Below are positions 33,707-44,110 of a DNA stretch of 64,000 bases, in pieces. The position numbers were made by a program, and so were the translations under genes. The DNA lies in contig MCGT01000002.1 of NCBI GenBank assembly GCA_002104935.1, forward strand, positions 248,001 to 312,000, written 5' to 3'. The DNA is from Hesseltinella vesiculosa. Taxonomy: Eukaryota; Mucoromycota; Mucoromycetes; Mucorales; Cunninghamellaceae. Under the pieces are notes generated by a model, which was given only the letters and a program-made list of their open reading frames with translations, had not been told where the DNA came from and ran no database searches. Every line of letters starts with the position of its first letter. Position 1 is the first letter of the stretch.

Positions 33707-35870
33707 ATGACCACACGGGTAAACACGACCGCATGCGCCTTCATACCTACCTATTCCTGACATCGTGTTGTTTTCTCTTCTTTGGACGATAGACAAAAGT
33801 AAGCACGCCAGAGCTTTATGGCTGGCCCTTGATCGCTGCTGCCAATGCGCTGGAGATGCTTCCCTTTGTTGCCAACAAGATTGCAAGGGACGGTGCCATG
33901 CTCGACCTTCGCGACTGTAATGACATTGATGAAATCCCCACCACATTGGCTCTCCCTGAAAACTACATCTTGAACAATAATAAGGCCACTTCTGCCCCCA
34001 CCGTAAGCTCCCCGTCTCCGTCCCCCTTCTTGCACGGACCCTCCTCCCCCATCTCATTTTTCTGTTACACAGGCCATTCCCAAATTACAAGAGGAGACGA
34101 AGAGTCGGTCCCATTACTTGTCCTTCTGGGATTACCATGATGCTTACATGCATAAGAAAACCACCCCCACACAGGTAGCCCCACCAAGGGCCCAAAATGA
34201 AAAAAAAACGATGCCTGTAAGCAAATGATCTCGTTGACCCTTTTTTTTTTTTTTTTTGACAAATGTCAGGTTGCCAAAAACTTGATTGCCGCTGTTGAAG
34301 CACACCAAAAATATCACTGGATTCGCTCCTACAGCAAGGAACAAATTCTCAAACAGGCTGAAGCCTCGACGCTTCGGTACGAACTCGGCCAACCTCTGAG
34401 TCAATTGGATGGTGTGTTTATCCCTGTCAAAGAAGAGTTGGACGTCGTTGGCCTGGAAACAAAGTTTGGCACCTCGTTCATCAACGATGGTAAACCTGCC
34501 ACGGAAAATGCAACCTTGGTCCAGCGCCTGATGAATGCTGGCGTTATCATTCTCGGCCACACCGTCATGAATGAGCTTGGCTGGGAGTAAGCTGACAGAA
34601 ACGAGCTGATCATCAAACTTAACTTTTTTTCCATTTTCCTAGCACCTTTACCGTCAACCCTGCAACAGGCATGCCAGCCAATCCTTTTGACATAAGCAGC
34701 TCTTGTGGTGGAAGCTCCGGTGGAAGTGCCGGCGTTGTCGCTTCCGGGATTGTCCCCGTGGCCATTGGCTGTGATGGCGGTGGCTCCGTTCGGTAAGAGA
34801 ACCTGTTGGAGGGGTGGTCCATATCCAGCTGACACTGAATGACATCATAGTATCCCTGCGTCTTTCTGCGGTCTGTACGGCCTCAAGACCACCACTGGCC
34901 GCGTATCAAGCGTCGGTGGCAGTAAGTCAGCACCCTGCCCCGCATGGATCTCCACAGGCAAGCATACTCACCGTACTTTTCTTGTTGACAGGACCTGTCG
35001 ATCCCACTGTCTCCGTATCAGGACCCATTGCTGCAACCGCCGACGACATGGCACTCACCTACGCTGTCATGTCCGGGGTAGATGAGAAGGACCCCCGCAC
35101 CCGTTTCCAACCCGTCATGTCTTTGGAAAACTACACCCTGACCCATACATTGGAAGGAATGACCATCGGCATTACCAAAACATTCAATGATCTTGTCGAG
35201 GAACCCGCTATCATGGATCAAATGACCCACTTTATGCGCTACTTTGAGTCCTTGGGTGCCAAAATTGTCGAAATCGATATCCCTGACCTCGCCATGGTAC
35301 GCACCGGTAAGCTGCAATAATAAAAAAAAATATTGACTGGCCTGGCTGACCTCACTTCTTTCTAATACAGCCCACATCATCACTATTTGCTCTGAAATGT
35401 TCAACTTTGCTTCACGCTACCCCAGCCAACGCCGCCAATTCTGCGCTCACACCCGCATCATGAGCGCCGTGAGTCACTGCCTGGATGGCCGTGACTATAC
35501 GCGCTCGCAACAGGTCCGCACCCGCATCATGAATTACCTGGAACACCTCTTCGACAACCAAAAAGTTGACCTGATCCTGACCCCCATGACGCCCATCGTT
35601 GCTCCTGAAATCCCAGCCAAGGCCCACCAGTTTGGTATGAACAACACCACCCTGACCATGCAGTCCATGCATTACACCTACCTTGCCAATCTTGCCGGCA
35701 CCCCTGCCGTGTCCATCCCCACCGGCTATCACAACGGCAAGCCCACCGCCCTCCAATTCATCGGTCGTTGGTTTGACGAGGCTCTTCTCTGCCGCATGGC
35801 CAAGATCTGTGAACTGGCCCCGGGTGTAGAGCGCTCCAAGCCTTCACTCTGGTATGATGGCCCTCTCTAG
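33707..35870 (+). CDS. Amidase-signature hydrolase (amidase A)
   Basis: Eight exons (33707-33718, 33793-34002, 34073-34174, 34270-34586, 34643-34792, 34851-34921, 34992-35306, 35371-35870) give 558 aa. The first exon encodes only MTTR. The Ser-cisSer-Lys machinery is complete: Lys in [10 protein letters not shown], the cis-Ser in [12 protein letters not shown] and the nucleophilic Ser in GGGSVRIPASFCG, followed by [14 protein letters not shown]. There is no signal peptide. Family members hydrolyse amides such as acetamide, fatty-acid amides or indoleacetamide; the substrate here is unknown. Amidases B and C, 10-16 kb away, share the tiny first exon and several intron positions, so the three are paralogues. 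Confidence 0.9.
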
Positions 35871-36199
35871 ACCTCCTCTTCTGCTACCTTTCATCTTGCA
35901 GCATGCACAAAAAATAAAGTACCTGCCAGCCTATTTGTCTACTGGTACAGTAGACGCAGGATAAAGCGGTGAAAATATGTGCCATCGTCAGGTACACCGT
36001 GATCAAATCGCTGATGGCAATCCATCATCAGGTCAGGACTTTGGATTTTTTTTGACAAGGCTGGACACTGGTCCTTTGTCTTGGAGTCACCCTGCATGAG
36101 CCAGCCAACCAAAGACAGTCTTTCGTTTTGAAAAAAAAAAAAAAAACAATTGATGCACATCACTTTTGAGTGATTCAAACGATGTAAATGCGCTAAATT

Positions 36200-36420
36200 A
36201 TGAATAGAAACATCACTAGGATTGAAAAACTACCTCGCCATTTGGATTCGGATGGACCAAAGGAAACCGAGTTGATCACAAGATCCCTCGAAGCATCAAT
36301 ATCACCTTTATTTGAAGATCTTGACAAAGATACTATGGGCCGATGGTAAGATCTTTGTTTAGAAAGACAAGAAATCTAAAAAGCTTGAAAAAAAATCAAT
36401 AGGACATCTGTCATAAACTT
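36200..36420 (+). pseudogene. N-terminal fragment of a decayed repeat-family ORF
   Basis: ATG at 36200 opens MNRNITRIEKLPRHLDSD and continues through TELITRSLEASISPLFED to MGRW. A donor (GTAAGA at 36346) splits the Trp codon, and an acceptor at 36401-36402 resumes as W-T-S-V-I-N before the frame decays. The ELI.R....S.LFED...RWT pattern resembles the start of a repetitive protein family I recall from Mucoromycota genomes, of which 6211-6507 may be a downstream part. The attribution is from memory. The remaining DNA at 35871-36199 and 36421-36794 shows nothing clear. Confidence 0.4.
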
Positions 36421-36794
36421 TTTTTGTGTCGTGATTTTTATGGCAAAACAAATAAAACAGAATCACAAGCCTAATCGCTCGTGGCCATTTTAGCCGTATA
36501 AAAAAAGAGCGTGGCAAATACTGTATCCTCAGGCTGAATTGGCTGCGGTGACAATTTTGACATCGGTGTTTAAAACCCAAAATTGATGTCAGGTCGTATG
36601 AACCGCGTGCAGGAAATAAATAAACACGGCGATGGTATACAAAGGTATAGAAGATATCGAAAAAAAAAATTAAAGGTGCAAACACTCTCCAAGAAAAAAT
36701 CTGAAAGAAAAAATGATGTACAAAATAAAAAACTGCTCTAGTTCACTTGGATTAAGCTTGGGATTGTTGTTTTAAGGACAGAGTGCGCTCATCT

Positions 36795-37262
36795 CTGAAA
36801 AAAAAAAGGTCTCCAGGACACGCGTGAAAACCCTCAAAGTCTGAAAAACCAATTGCGGGGACGGAAACCAAGTCATCGTTCCAGGGTGCGAAAAATAACC
36901 CATATTTAGACATAGCAAAAAAAGTGTCATGTTTAAGCAAATACTTGCCTTCAATGGTAATTTAAATAATTGTGAGCGATATATTTTTCTTTATATGGGT
37001 GGTGGATTTTTTGAAAATATACTTTCTAAAAAAGTATAATTGCTACTTTTTTAGAAAGTATATTTTCAAAAAATCCACCACCCATATAAAGAAAAATATA
37101 TCGCTCACAATTATTTAAATTACCATTGAAGGCAAGTATTTGCTATGTCTAAATATGGGTTATTTTTCGCACCCTGGAACGATGACTTGGTTTCCGTCCC
37201 CGCAATTGGTTTTTCAGACTTTGAGGGTTTTCACGCGTGTCCTGGAGATCTTTTTTTTTCAG
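36795..37262. repeat. Long inverted repeat, arms about 220-240 bp, 7-bp spacer
   Basis: The left arm (36795-37036) and right arm (37044-37262) are near-perfect reverse complements around the spacer TAATTGC. The right arm lacks about 22 bp present in the left, and the gap is flanked by AGCAAA in the left arm, as expected from a microhomology deletion. Scattered mismatches lie near the outer ends. A transcript would fold into a hairpin of more than 200 bp. The outer end of the right arm touches an acceptor-like TTTTCAG directly before the transposase remnant, so the structure probably arose by inverted duplication within a transposon. Confidence 0.92.
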
Positions 37263-37660
37263 TCAAAAATGCTTCCTCATCTTGGACAATGCTCCAACTC
37301 ATACAATCGATGATGAGCTGAAAAAAGTGCCTTGGAAATGTAGAAATAATATTTTTACCTCCTAACACGACCAGCCAGTACCGACATCTTGATGCTGGTA
37401 TCATCCAGTCGTTTAAACAACATTATTGGTACATATAAATGGCTGGTGTGTGATGCCAGTGACTCACTTTTTATTTATTTTTATCAGCAAAAAGCTCAAG
37501 GAGCATATCCTTCGTGCTGCAGAAAGCCCTCTCTGCAAGAATATGAAAGGGAGTGACCTTTAAAAAATCAATGCGAAGACAGCAATTTTCATTGCAATAA
37601 TGGCGTGGAACGATGACACGTCTGCGGCCATTAAGAACTGCTTCCCCCTCTTCTGAGCCA
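37261..37660 (+). pseudogene. Decayed pogo/Tigger-like (DDE superfamily) transposase
   Basis: The frame reads CFLILDNAPTHT (second Asp of the DDE triad), shifts by one base near 37345, then continues IIFLPPNTTSQYRHLDAGIIQSFKQHY, the hallmark of CENP-B/pogo/Tigger transposases. An intron-like GTACAT...TATCAG interrupts at about 37435-37490, after which KKLKEHILRAAES and IMAWNDDTSAAIKNCF match the C-terminal part of the family. The frameshift, in-frame stops and missing N-terminal DNA-binding and first catalytic Asp parts show that it is dead. The terminal repeat at 37752 is probably its right end. Confidence 0.8.
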
Positions 37661-37751
37661 AATTAAAAAAACGCACCTTTTGTGTCGCTCTTTTTAGTCA
37701 TTTATGTTACATGGAAATACCAATAAAGCAATAAGCGCAAACTGATAACGG

Positions 37752-37806
37752 TATTTTTTCGAAAATCCCAAATCCATTTTTATAAGTTTACATGATATTA
37801 ACTGTA
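37752..37806. mobile_element. Terminal repeat of the pogo-like element, shared with the MITE at 218-408
   Basis: These 55 bp match 354-408 with two substitutions, including the terminal inverted repeat that ends in TA. The left counterpart of this element was not found upstream, so the copy is truncated or rearranged by the inverted repeat. Confidence 0.75.
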
Positions 37807-37905
37807 GAATAGAAGATCTATTTCGTTTTATATTTAAGAAATGAATGCGTGTATGAGAGGTAGAAAAGCGAATGAGAAAAAAAAAAGAAGCAAACAACAA
37901 GGCAT

Positions 37906-40005
37906 CTAAGAGACAGAGGGTGATTCCAACAGATCGGGCCGGGCACCCTTCATGGAACTTGACCGAAGACGCCGATCCTCGCGCTTGCGTTCCAATTGAT
38001 CTAGGCGCTCAGTGTCCAGTTGTCGTTGTTTGCGAACGGCCATGTACATTTCTGTCATGTGCAATTGTTCACAGGCACCCAGCACCAAGTTGTAGGTCAT
38101 TCGGTCTGGCTTGACACCATAGGTCTTCATGTCGTACCACACGTTGAGCAAGGTATGGTATTCGCGGTCCTTAGCCAGGCCATTGAGGATGAAGTTGTAG
38201 GAGGATATATTGAGCTTGATGTCGGACAGCTGGGCATCTCGGTAGAGCTGCATGGATCGGCGTATCTGGCCTTGGGTGACAGCTGTGTTGATCAAGATAG
38301 CATAGGTCAAAAAATCCGGCTTTGATCTTTGGAACCGTTGCTGACGCATGCGGGTGTACAATGCCATCATTTCCTGAAGACTGTCTGGAGATGCCGAAGG
38401 GTCGGTTGATTTGTCGGTGGCGTCGTCCTTATGGTCCTCGATCTCGTGGTGCGTCTTTGGCTTAGTATATCGAGCAAGTAGGACCAGGAAGTTATTGTAG
38501 GTACGGGCGTCCGGGCGCACATCATAGTGATCCAGCTGCTGCCACAGAGCTTTGGCCAGGACCACGTCGTGACTGTCGGGTTTTTCGCGTTGGGCAAGAG
38601 CAGACAGGAACGAGTTGACGGTATACAAGTTTGGAGCCACGTCACGCGTTTCCATTTCCTTGAGGTAGCCAACAGCTCGGTCGGCGTCACCTAGGCGGGC
38701 ACAGGCCATGAACAGGTTGTTGAAGATGACGTGGTCAGGCTTCAGATCGTCTTGATGAGTCATGTTGTCGTACAGATCAAACACAAAGTCGGCGGGCTGT
38801 GTCACGTCTTTGATCAAGGCGTCCATAAAAATGGCATAGGTAAACACGTCCATTTTCACTTGGTTGGCTTTCATGGTAGAGTAGATTTCAAGCGCATCAG
38901 TAAATCGGTTGCCACGCACGGATTCTTTGAGCAGAATGTTGTAGTCGGCCGTTTTGAGTGCAGGTTCGGAGTGGTCGAGACGGTGGCGAAGCACTCGCAG
39001 TGGGTCCCACCCAAGGGCCAGGTAATGTTGCGTCCGGATGGTCATCTTGGCATCAACGAGGTACTTGAACAAGTCATTCACCCTTTCCTTATGGTCGTCG
39101 TATTTTAAAATGCTGAACAGGAGCGAGATGGTCTTCTCATCTGGAACGGTCAGTGGGTCGTTGCGAAGGTCTTGGTAAAGTGCCCAGGCGCGGTTTGGTT
39201 GTTTTTCCTGTTTGTAGATCTCAAACATCGCATTGTAGCATTCAATGTCGTGTGGAATGGATGCGTCCTTGAGTAACATGGCCAGGACGGTGGCGGCGTC
39301 CTCTTCTTGGTGGAAGCGACCGTAGGTCTTGATCAGGCGGGTCCAAGACTCAGCACGGGTCGGCATGAGTTTCTTAGAGGTCAGCGTGTTGATTAAGACA
39401 CGTACATCCTTCAGAGTGCCTAACCGTGAGATCCCATCCAGCAGGGTGTTGATGCTGACGTACGAGGGTGTCTTTTCGGCTTGCAGCATACCGTCGAAGA
39501 TCAGCTTGGCGCGGGCGAGATCATCGTTTTCTAGGTACAGGTGCATCAGCATGTTGCAGCACAAGACAAAGCCTGAATCCATTTGTCGTTGGTGCAATTG
39601 ACGAAGGATCGATTGCAGGCGTTTAATGCTAGTGGACGACGACGTCGGGCTGGACTCCTGCTTGACTGATCGAGCAACAGTGACAAAATCAATTTCGTTC
39701 AACGAGACATTGGGATCGTTTAGCAGGTTCGTGTATTCTTCCCATATGCTATTGGCCGAACGTTTTTCAGTCTGTATCCTTGATGTTTGGTCGGCCCAAG
39801 CTGGATTGTCAGAAAAGGCAGCAGCTGTGTTGGTTGCAGGCGGCCATGTCGTTGTCGTCGTGTAAGCGGCTGTGTGCATAGTGAATGCTAATTGGTTACT
39901 TTCATATTTTGGATAGGATCTAGCACGAGATGCAAGGCTGGCAGGACTAATCGCTATCGATCGTCTTTTCAGTAGTAAAAAAGAGTGTACTTTTGATCGA
40001 AACAT
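37906..40005 (-). CDS. Mitochondrial pentatricopeptide-repeat (PPR) protein
   Basis: An intronless gene of 699 aa, starting MFRSKVHSFLLLKRRSIAISP, an Arg/Ser-rich amphipathic presequence; the longer upstream frame runs through poly-Phe and is rejected. From about residue 110 to the end there are tandem helical pairs of about 35 residues, for example TPSYVSINTLLDGISRLG, DIECYNAMFEIYKQEKQPNRAW, DHVIFNNLFMACARLGDADRAV, NLYTVNSFLSALAQ and DRMTYNLVLGACEQL. PPR proteins bind organellar RNA in processing, stability or translation. The RNA target is unknown. It ends with a basic tail (RKREDRRLRSSSMK). Confidence 0.9.
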   Translation of the reverse strand: MFRSKVHSFLLLKRRSIAISPASLASRARSYPKYESNQLAFTMHTAAYTTTTTWPPATNTAAAFSDNPAWADQTSRIQTEKRSANSIWEEYTNLLNDPNVSLNEIDFVTVARSVKQESSPTSSSTSIKRLQSILRQLHQRQMDSGFVLCCNMLMHLYLENDDLARAKLIFDGMLQAEKTPSYVSINTLLDGISRLGTLKDVRVLINTLTSKKLMPTRAESWTRLIKTYGRFHQEEDAATVLAMLLKDASIPHDIECYNAMFEIYKQEKQPNRAWALYQDLRNDPLTVPDEKTISLLFSILKYDDHKERVNDLFKYLVDAKMTIRTQHYLALGWDPLRVLRHRLDHSEPALKTADYNILLKESVRGNRFTDALEIYSTMKANQVKMDVFTYAIFMDALIKDVTQPADFVFDLYDNMTHQDDLKPDHVIFNNLFMACARLGDADRAVGYLKEMETRDVAPNLYTVNSFLSALAQREKPDSHDVVLAKALWQQLDHYDVRPDARTYNNFLVLLARYTKPKTHHEIEDHKDDATDKSTDPSASPDSLQEMMALYTRMRQQRFQRSKPDFLTYAILINTAVTQGQIRRSMQLYRDAQLSDIKLNISSYNFILNGLAKDREYHTLLNVWYDMKTYGVKPDRMTYNLVLGACEQLHMTEMYMAVRKQRQLDTERLDQLERKREDRRLRSSSMKGARPDLLESPSVS

Positions 40006-40308
40006 AAAATGAAAAAGAGCGAAAAAAAAAAGGAGCAAAAAAAAAAAAAAGAAGTCTTGGTTTTTGAAGCAGAGATGAATCTCTGCCCTTTCATGGGCAT
40101 TCAACCGAATTTTAAGGCAGCAGGAATGATGCCCCACCCCATATTACTATTGTCATCGACCATTTGGTTTTCACCTTGAAACGTGTTTCAGCTGCCTAAA
40201 AAAATGAGCTTTGGGCAATATTTTTATTTCTACAATTTTTTTTTCCCAGCGGCTCATTTCCTTTCTCTTCCACTTTCTTTGCCTGTCCATGCCTGATAGT
40301 TTTATTAC

Positions 40309-40995
40309 ATGGATGACAAAGTAAACATTGTTCTTGATTCCAAAGTGAATGGACTCAGTCTGCTGCGCGATCATGTCTGGCCATGGTGTGTGGTGGGGGG
40401 TCGATTTGTGGGCTACTATGTGCTGTACCTGCCGTTAGCAGCATTGCTCAAGATCATCTGGCTCGGGCTTGGTTTCCTCGTGTGGCCATTGTATTGTTTA
40501 TTCACATTTTTTGTCGTTCAACCTGTGAACTTTTTGATGCATCTGTGCCATGTCCTTTACCCGGTGGCTATCTACTTGGTAGGGGCGGTGTCCTGCGGCC
40601 TGATCATTGGCGCATGCGCTGGATTCACCTACGAAGCCTTGGCTACCATGCTCTACAATCTCACTTGGGGAGGGCCTTCCCGTAAGGAGCAGGGGACTGT
40701 ACAGAAATACTCCATTGAAGAAGATGCTCACATTTTGGCCCTCGGTAACGGTCACAAAAGTGGCGCGTATGCCCCTCTTCATCATCATGAAAGCGACGAC
40801 TCTGACGACGACAAAGTTCTCGACTCTGACGATAGCGACCGTCCCATCCAGACAGAGCTCATCATGAGCGACAAGAAACGAGGCAAGCAGCCAGCTAGAG
40901 CCTCATCCCCCCATTTGCGGCGCCGCACAGGTGTGATGATGACAACCGTTGACTCTGACAAGGAAGAGTGGACGTGGGAAGATGATCGTCATTGA
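40309..40995 (+). CDS. Multi-pass membrane protein with acidic C-terminal tail, function unknown
   Basis: A single exon of 228 aa. Long hydrophobic segments lie at about 33-70 (YYVLYLPLAALLKIIWLG, FLVWPLYCLFTFFVV) and about 78-110 (VLYPVAIYLVGAVSCGL), probably three membrane passes. The last 100 residues are hydrophilic with two acidic Ser/Asp clusters (HESDDSDDDK, LDSDDSDRP) that look like casein-kinase-2 sites, then a basic patch and a final WTWEDD. It is divergent from the PPR gene across about 300 bp. I do not recognise the family; it could be an ER or nuclear-envelope protein. Confidence 0.7.
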   Translation: MDDKVNIVLDSKVNGLSLLRDHVWPWCVVGGRFVGYYVLYLPLAALLKIIWLGLGFLVWPLYCLFTFFVVQPVNFLMHLCHVLYPVAIYLVGAVSCGLIIGACAGFTYEALATMLYNLTWGGPSRKEQGTVQKYSIEEDAHILALGNGHKSGAYAPLHHHESDDSDDDKVLDSDDSDRPIQTELIMSDKKRGKQPARASSPHLRRRTGVMMTTVDSDKEEWTWEDDRH

Positions 40996-41401
40996 AGCTT
41001 CTTATTTTTAATTTGCCATCCCTCCTTAGATACCCGTTTGTATTTTTTATAACACTTCCAATTGGAAACAATAAAGCCCCTCTTTAAGCAAATGATCACC
41101 ATTGATTGGGCATTGCCAAGAACAAACCACGACTCCTTGCACGCGCCAGGGCAGTTTTTCTTCCAACCACTCCGACATTTTTTTTTTTTATTCTTCTTCA
41201 TTCACACGTTTACCAATTTGCCATTGTTATTTTTTTGTCCCTCTTTTTATTGCAGTTCCACCTTTTATTAATCTTGATATTGCCATTGTTATTGTAGCTT
41301 GAAGGGGTGGCATACACAAAAGCTGGTCAGCGTTCAACTGATAACCAGTCGTTTCTCCTTTTTTTTTTTTATTTTTTGATTATTGCCTTCCACTGTCCAC
41401 C
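40996..41401. other. Intergenic region with T tracts
   Basis: About 400 bp with an AATAAA at 41070 and T/C tracts before the next ATG. No coding signal. Confidence 0.45.
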
Positions 41402-41845
41402 ATGCGTCGACAAGTGATTGTGAATTCATTTGCTGGCGTTGGACCATTCTGCATTTTGTTTGATCGAGATCACACCACCATCCTAGATTTGAAACAGCAG
41501 CTGACGGCACGCACCCGCATCCCTACGACGATTCAAAGCATCAAGAGCTCATGCGGACGATCACTCAGCGACAATGATCCACTTTTTATCAGCAACGAGG
41601 CTGGCCCCGTGATTTACAATGTCAAGATCGTAACGGCGACATTGCCTCATTGCTCCCAATGCGCCAATGACTCACCGACCGGCCTCTGCCATTGTTCGCC
41701 TGCGCACAGTGTGAAAAAAGCCAAAACCGACGAAGTTTCTCCACCCATTGCGACCCTCACTCTCAACGCCACCATGTGGTTCCCCCATCTCCTCAGCCCG
41801 AAAGGAAAAGCCAAGGAAACGAAGAAACGAAAGTTTACTGACTAA
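41402..41845 (+). CDS. Putative ubiquitin-like-fold protein, function unknown
   Basis: A single exon of 147 aa. The first 75 residues (MRRQVIVNSFAGVGPF, then ILDLKQQLTARTRIPTTIQ and SCGRSLSDNDPLF) follow the beta-beta-alpha-beta pattern and spacing of a ubiquitin-like domain, similar in kind to the N-terminus of splicing factor Sde2, though no Gly-Gly processing site is evident. A Cys/His cluster follows (HCSQCANDSPTGLCHC), then a lysine-rich C-terminus (KGKAKETKKRKF), a likely nuclear signal. The Sde2 comparison is tentative; the fold is an inference from sequence pattern only. Confidence 0.6.
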   Translation: MRRQVIVNSFAGVGPFCILFDRDHTTILDLKQQLTARTRIPTTIQSIKSSCGRSLSDNDPLFISNEAGPVIYNVKIVTATLPHCSQCANDSPTGLCHCSPAHSVKKAKTDEVSPPIATLTLNATMWFPHLLSPKGKAKETKKRKFTD

Positions 41846-42027
41846 CCAATAAGCCAAAAAATACCTCTCTCTCTTTTCTTCCCTTTGCCTTCATGATACC
41901 CCCTCCCCTCTTTTTTTTTTCTTCCTTACCTCCATTTCTTGTTTATAACCTGATAAAAAAATTGCCCTGGTATTTCTCTTCCAGTTTCTCCAGTTTCACA
42001 TGAGCCATTGGATTTAATAGTTGGACG

Positions 42028-43705
42028 CTATTTAGGAATGGTCAACACGGCGCTGTGCCACCCACCAAAACCAATAGCAAAAACGTATTGGTCATTAAAA
42101 AAATCTAAAAGCATTGGTGTCGCTAAACCATCCTCATACAATTCTCCATGACCCAAGGCACCAGCACTGAACCCACCCCAGGTGAACAGCTTGCCATCGT
42201 TTGTCAATGCACCACAGTGGTAGCTGAGAATAAAAACGGTTGTCAGCGGCAGCGGCAGTCTCATTTTTTTTAAATAGACGTCCTCCCACTTACTCGCCAA
42301 AGGAGACTTTACAAACATCAGGCACAGGTAGGTTGTCGGGGCGTTGATCAAAAGGATCGGTATCATTTCCAACCAAGGCAGGACCATCTCGGGTATACAC
42401 AGCAAATTGATGAAAATTGGCCGTGATAAATCGATTAGGCGCAGCACGGACGTTCGTTTCTTGTTCCTTGGCGCTGTAATGGATGTATTCGATAGTTGAA
42501 TTGGCAGGAGAGGCTCGCAAGGCTTCAAAATCTTGCACGGTAAATCGGTAGACACGGCCAGCTCGAGACAAGGCCAGGGTGCAATGTTCGGTGCCGGCGA
42601 TCTGGATAAGTACGTCCTCTTTGGCAACAGGGTTGTAATTGGCAGTGGAAACAAGCAGACGGTCATGTTCAATACGGTCGAGTGACACCATAGACATATC
42701 TGATTCTTGTAAATGCAAGTCGGTGTAGGTGTTGTCTTGAGAAAGGCTGCGTTGGCCAGGAAAAGATTTGAGGTACCGAACGCCACCGCTGGTAGGACCT
42801 TGTTCTTCATCTTCATCTGCTCGGTTGGGTACCACACGGTCAGGCAGGGGAATGACCAGCAGCAGACCACTCTTTGTCAACAAGGAAGAGGCCCCCCAGT
42901 TGGCCGACACCTGCACAATTGGGTCGGATGCATAAGCTTGGGGAAGGTGTACCTTTTCAGCCAGCCTCACGTTGTTCCATTGCCAGACAGTGCCGTCCCG
43001 AGCCAGAGCGACCGCATGGCCACGCCCGCAACTGACAGAAATCACCCTTGTCGCCGCGGGCAATGCTACGCGTGTCGGCTCTCGTAATTTTTCGCTTCCA
43101 AACGTTGACCACATTTGCTGTCCGCCAATCTGATGGGCATACATGTCGAAAAATCCAACGAGAAGAAAAAAAAAATTCAGTCGCAAGGGCAAGGAAAGGA
43201 AGGATTACCTTGCCCCAAGCCCATACTTGGCCGCCTTTGTCTAGCGCATGGAACGACCAGCCGCCGGCATTGATATCGACGATTTTTTTGCTGTTCAACG
43301 TAGACAGCTGATGTGGAGTAGAAACTGAGACAGAGTTGCTTGAGGGATTAAAATAGAAGAGATGTGAGTGCTGGAGGAGATGGGGAAAGAGAATTACAAG
43401 AATCGTCGTCGGCCAAGATTGGGAGCTTCGAAGCCTAGTCGTCCATCACTGTTTTCACCCCAGACATAGACTTTGGAGTGGTCGAGTTTGCTGTACAGAG
43501 ATTTCCAGCCCATCTGTCGAAAGCTAGCATCACGAGGCAAAGAGTAGTCCTCCAACACAAGATGCCGCCACAGGTATTCGTCTTGACAAAGCGAAGAAAA
43601 CATGCGGTTAGTATAGGACAGCTGGATCAAGGATTCAGCATCAAGGTAGCCGAGTATATTGTCGAGAAGAACGTCCACAGGTAATGTATCGAGAGTCGTT
43701 GCCAT
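42028..43705 (-). CDS. F-box protein with RCC1-like repeats (Saf1-like)
   Basis: Four exons (43705-43398, 43338-43209, 43129-42294, 42223-42028) give 489 aa. Residues 5-50 form an F-box (LPVDVLLDNILGYLDAESLIQLSYTNR). RCC1-type repeat blades follow: KVYVWGENSDGRLGF, AGGWSFHALDKGGQVWAWG, VSCGRGHAVALARDGTVWQW, IAGTEHCTLALSRAGRVYRF, and the last blade CGALTNDGKLFTWGG with GFGGWHSAVLTIP. This F-box plus RCC1 propeller layout is that of yeast Saf1, an SCF ubiquitin-ligase receptor. The 5' part (from 42981) is duplicated as a broken copy at 46955-47661. It is divergent from amidase B. Confidence 0.85.
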
Positions 43706-44110
43706 GCTTAAAGATAAAAAAAAAAAGGGTGAAAAAAAAAGAGAGCCAAGGGCCAAGCACGCCAGCACGTTTTCAATTTTGGCACCCCGCCGGCTGTCCT
43801 TGGCAACGAAGCATCACCTACCCTATCAGTGACGGGGAATGGCCAGTGCCCGCTTCTATTTTTTTCCGAACAATTTCAATGCTTCGGACTCTTTTTGCCG
43901 TTTAATGATCTTTGTACACATTCTTTAAATGGAGTGATTACTCACTCGCATTGTACCCACGCCCATAATTGGCCATCAAAACTGCAGTTCTAAGCTTATT
44001 CACATTCATCAACGGTCAACCAAGCGTAGACTGGTGTGGGAAAATAAAGATTTTTTTTACCGTATATAAGGCGCGCATCGCATCTTCCATTCTTTCCTCA
44101 AACAAAAATC
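43706..44110. promoter_or_regulatory. Divergent promoter between the F-box gene and amidase B
   Basis: About 405 bp. On the amidase side it has a T tract and TATATAAG at 44063-44070, 41 bp before the ATG. The region is conserved in the second unit (47662-48048). Confidence 0.6.
44063..44070 (+). promoter_or_regulatory. TATA box of amidase B
   Basis: TATATAAG just after a T tract and 41 bp upstream of the ATG; kept in the second copy at 48001. Confidence 0.6.
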
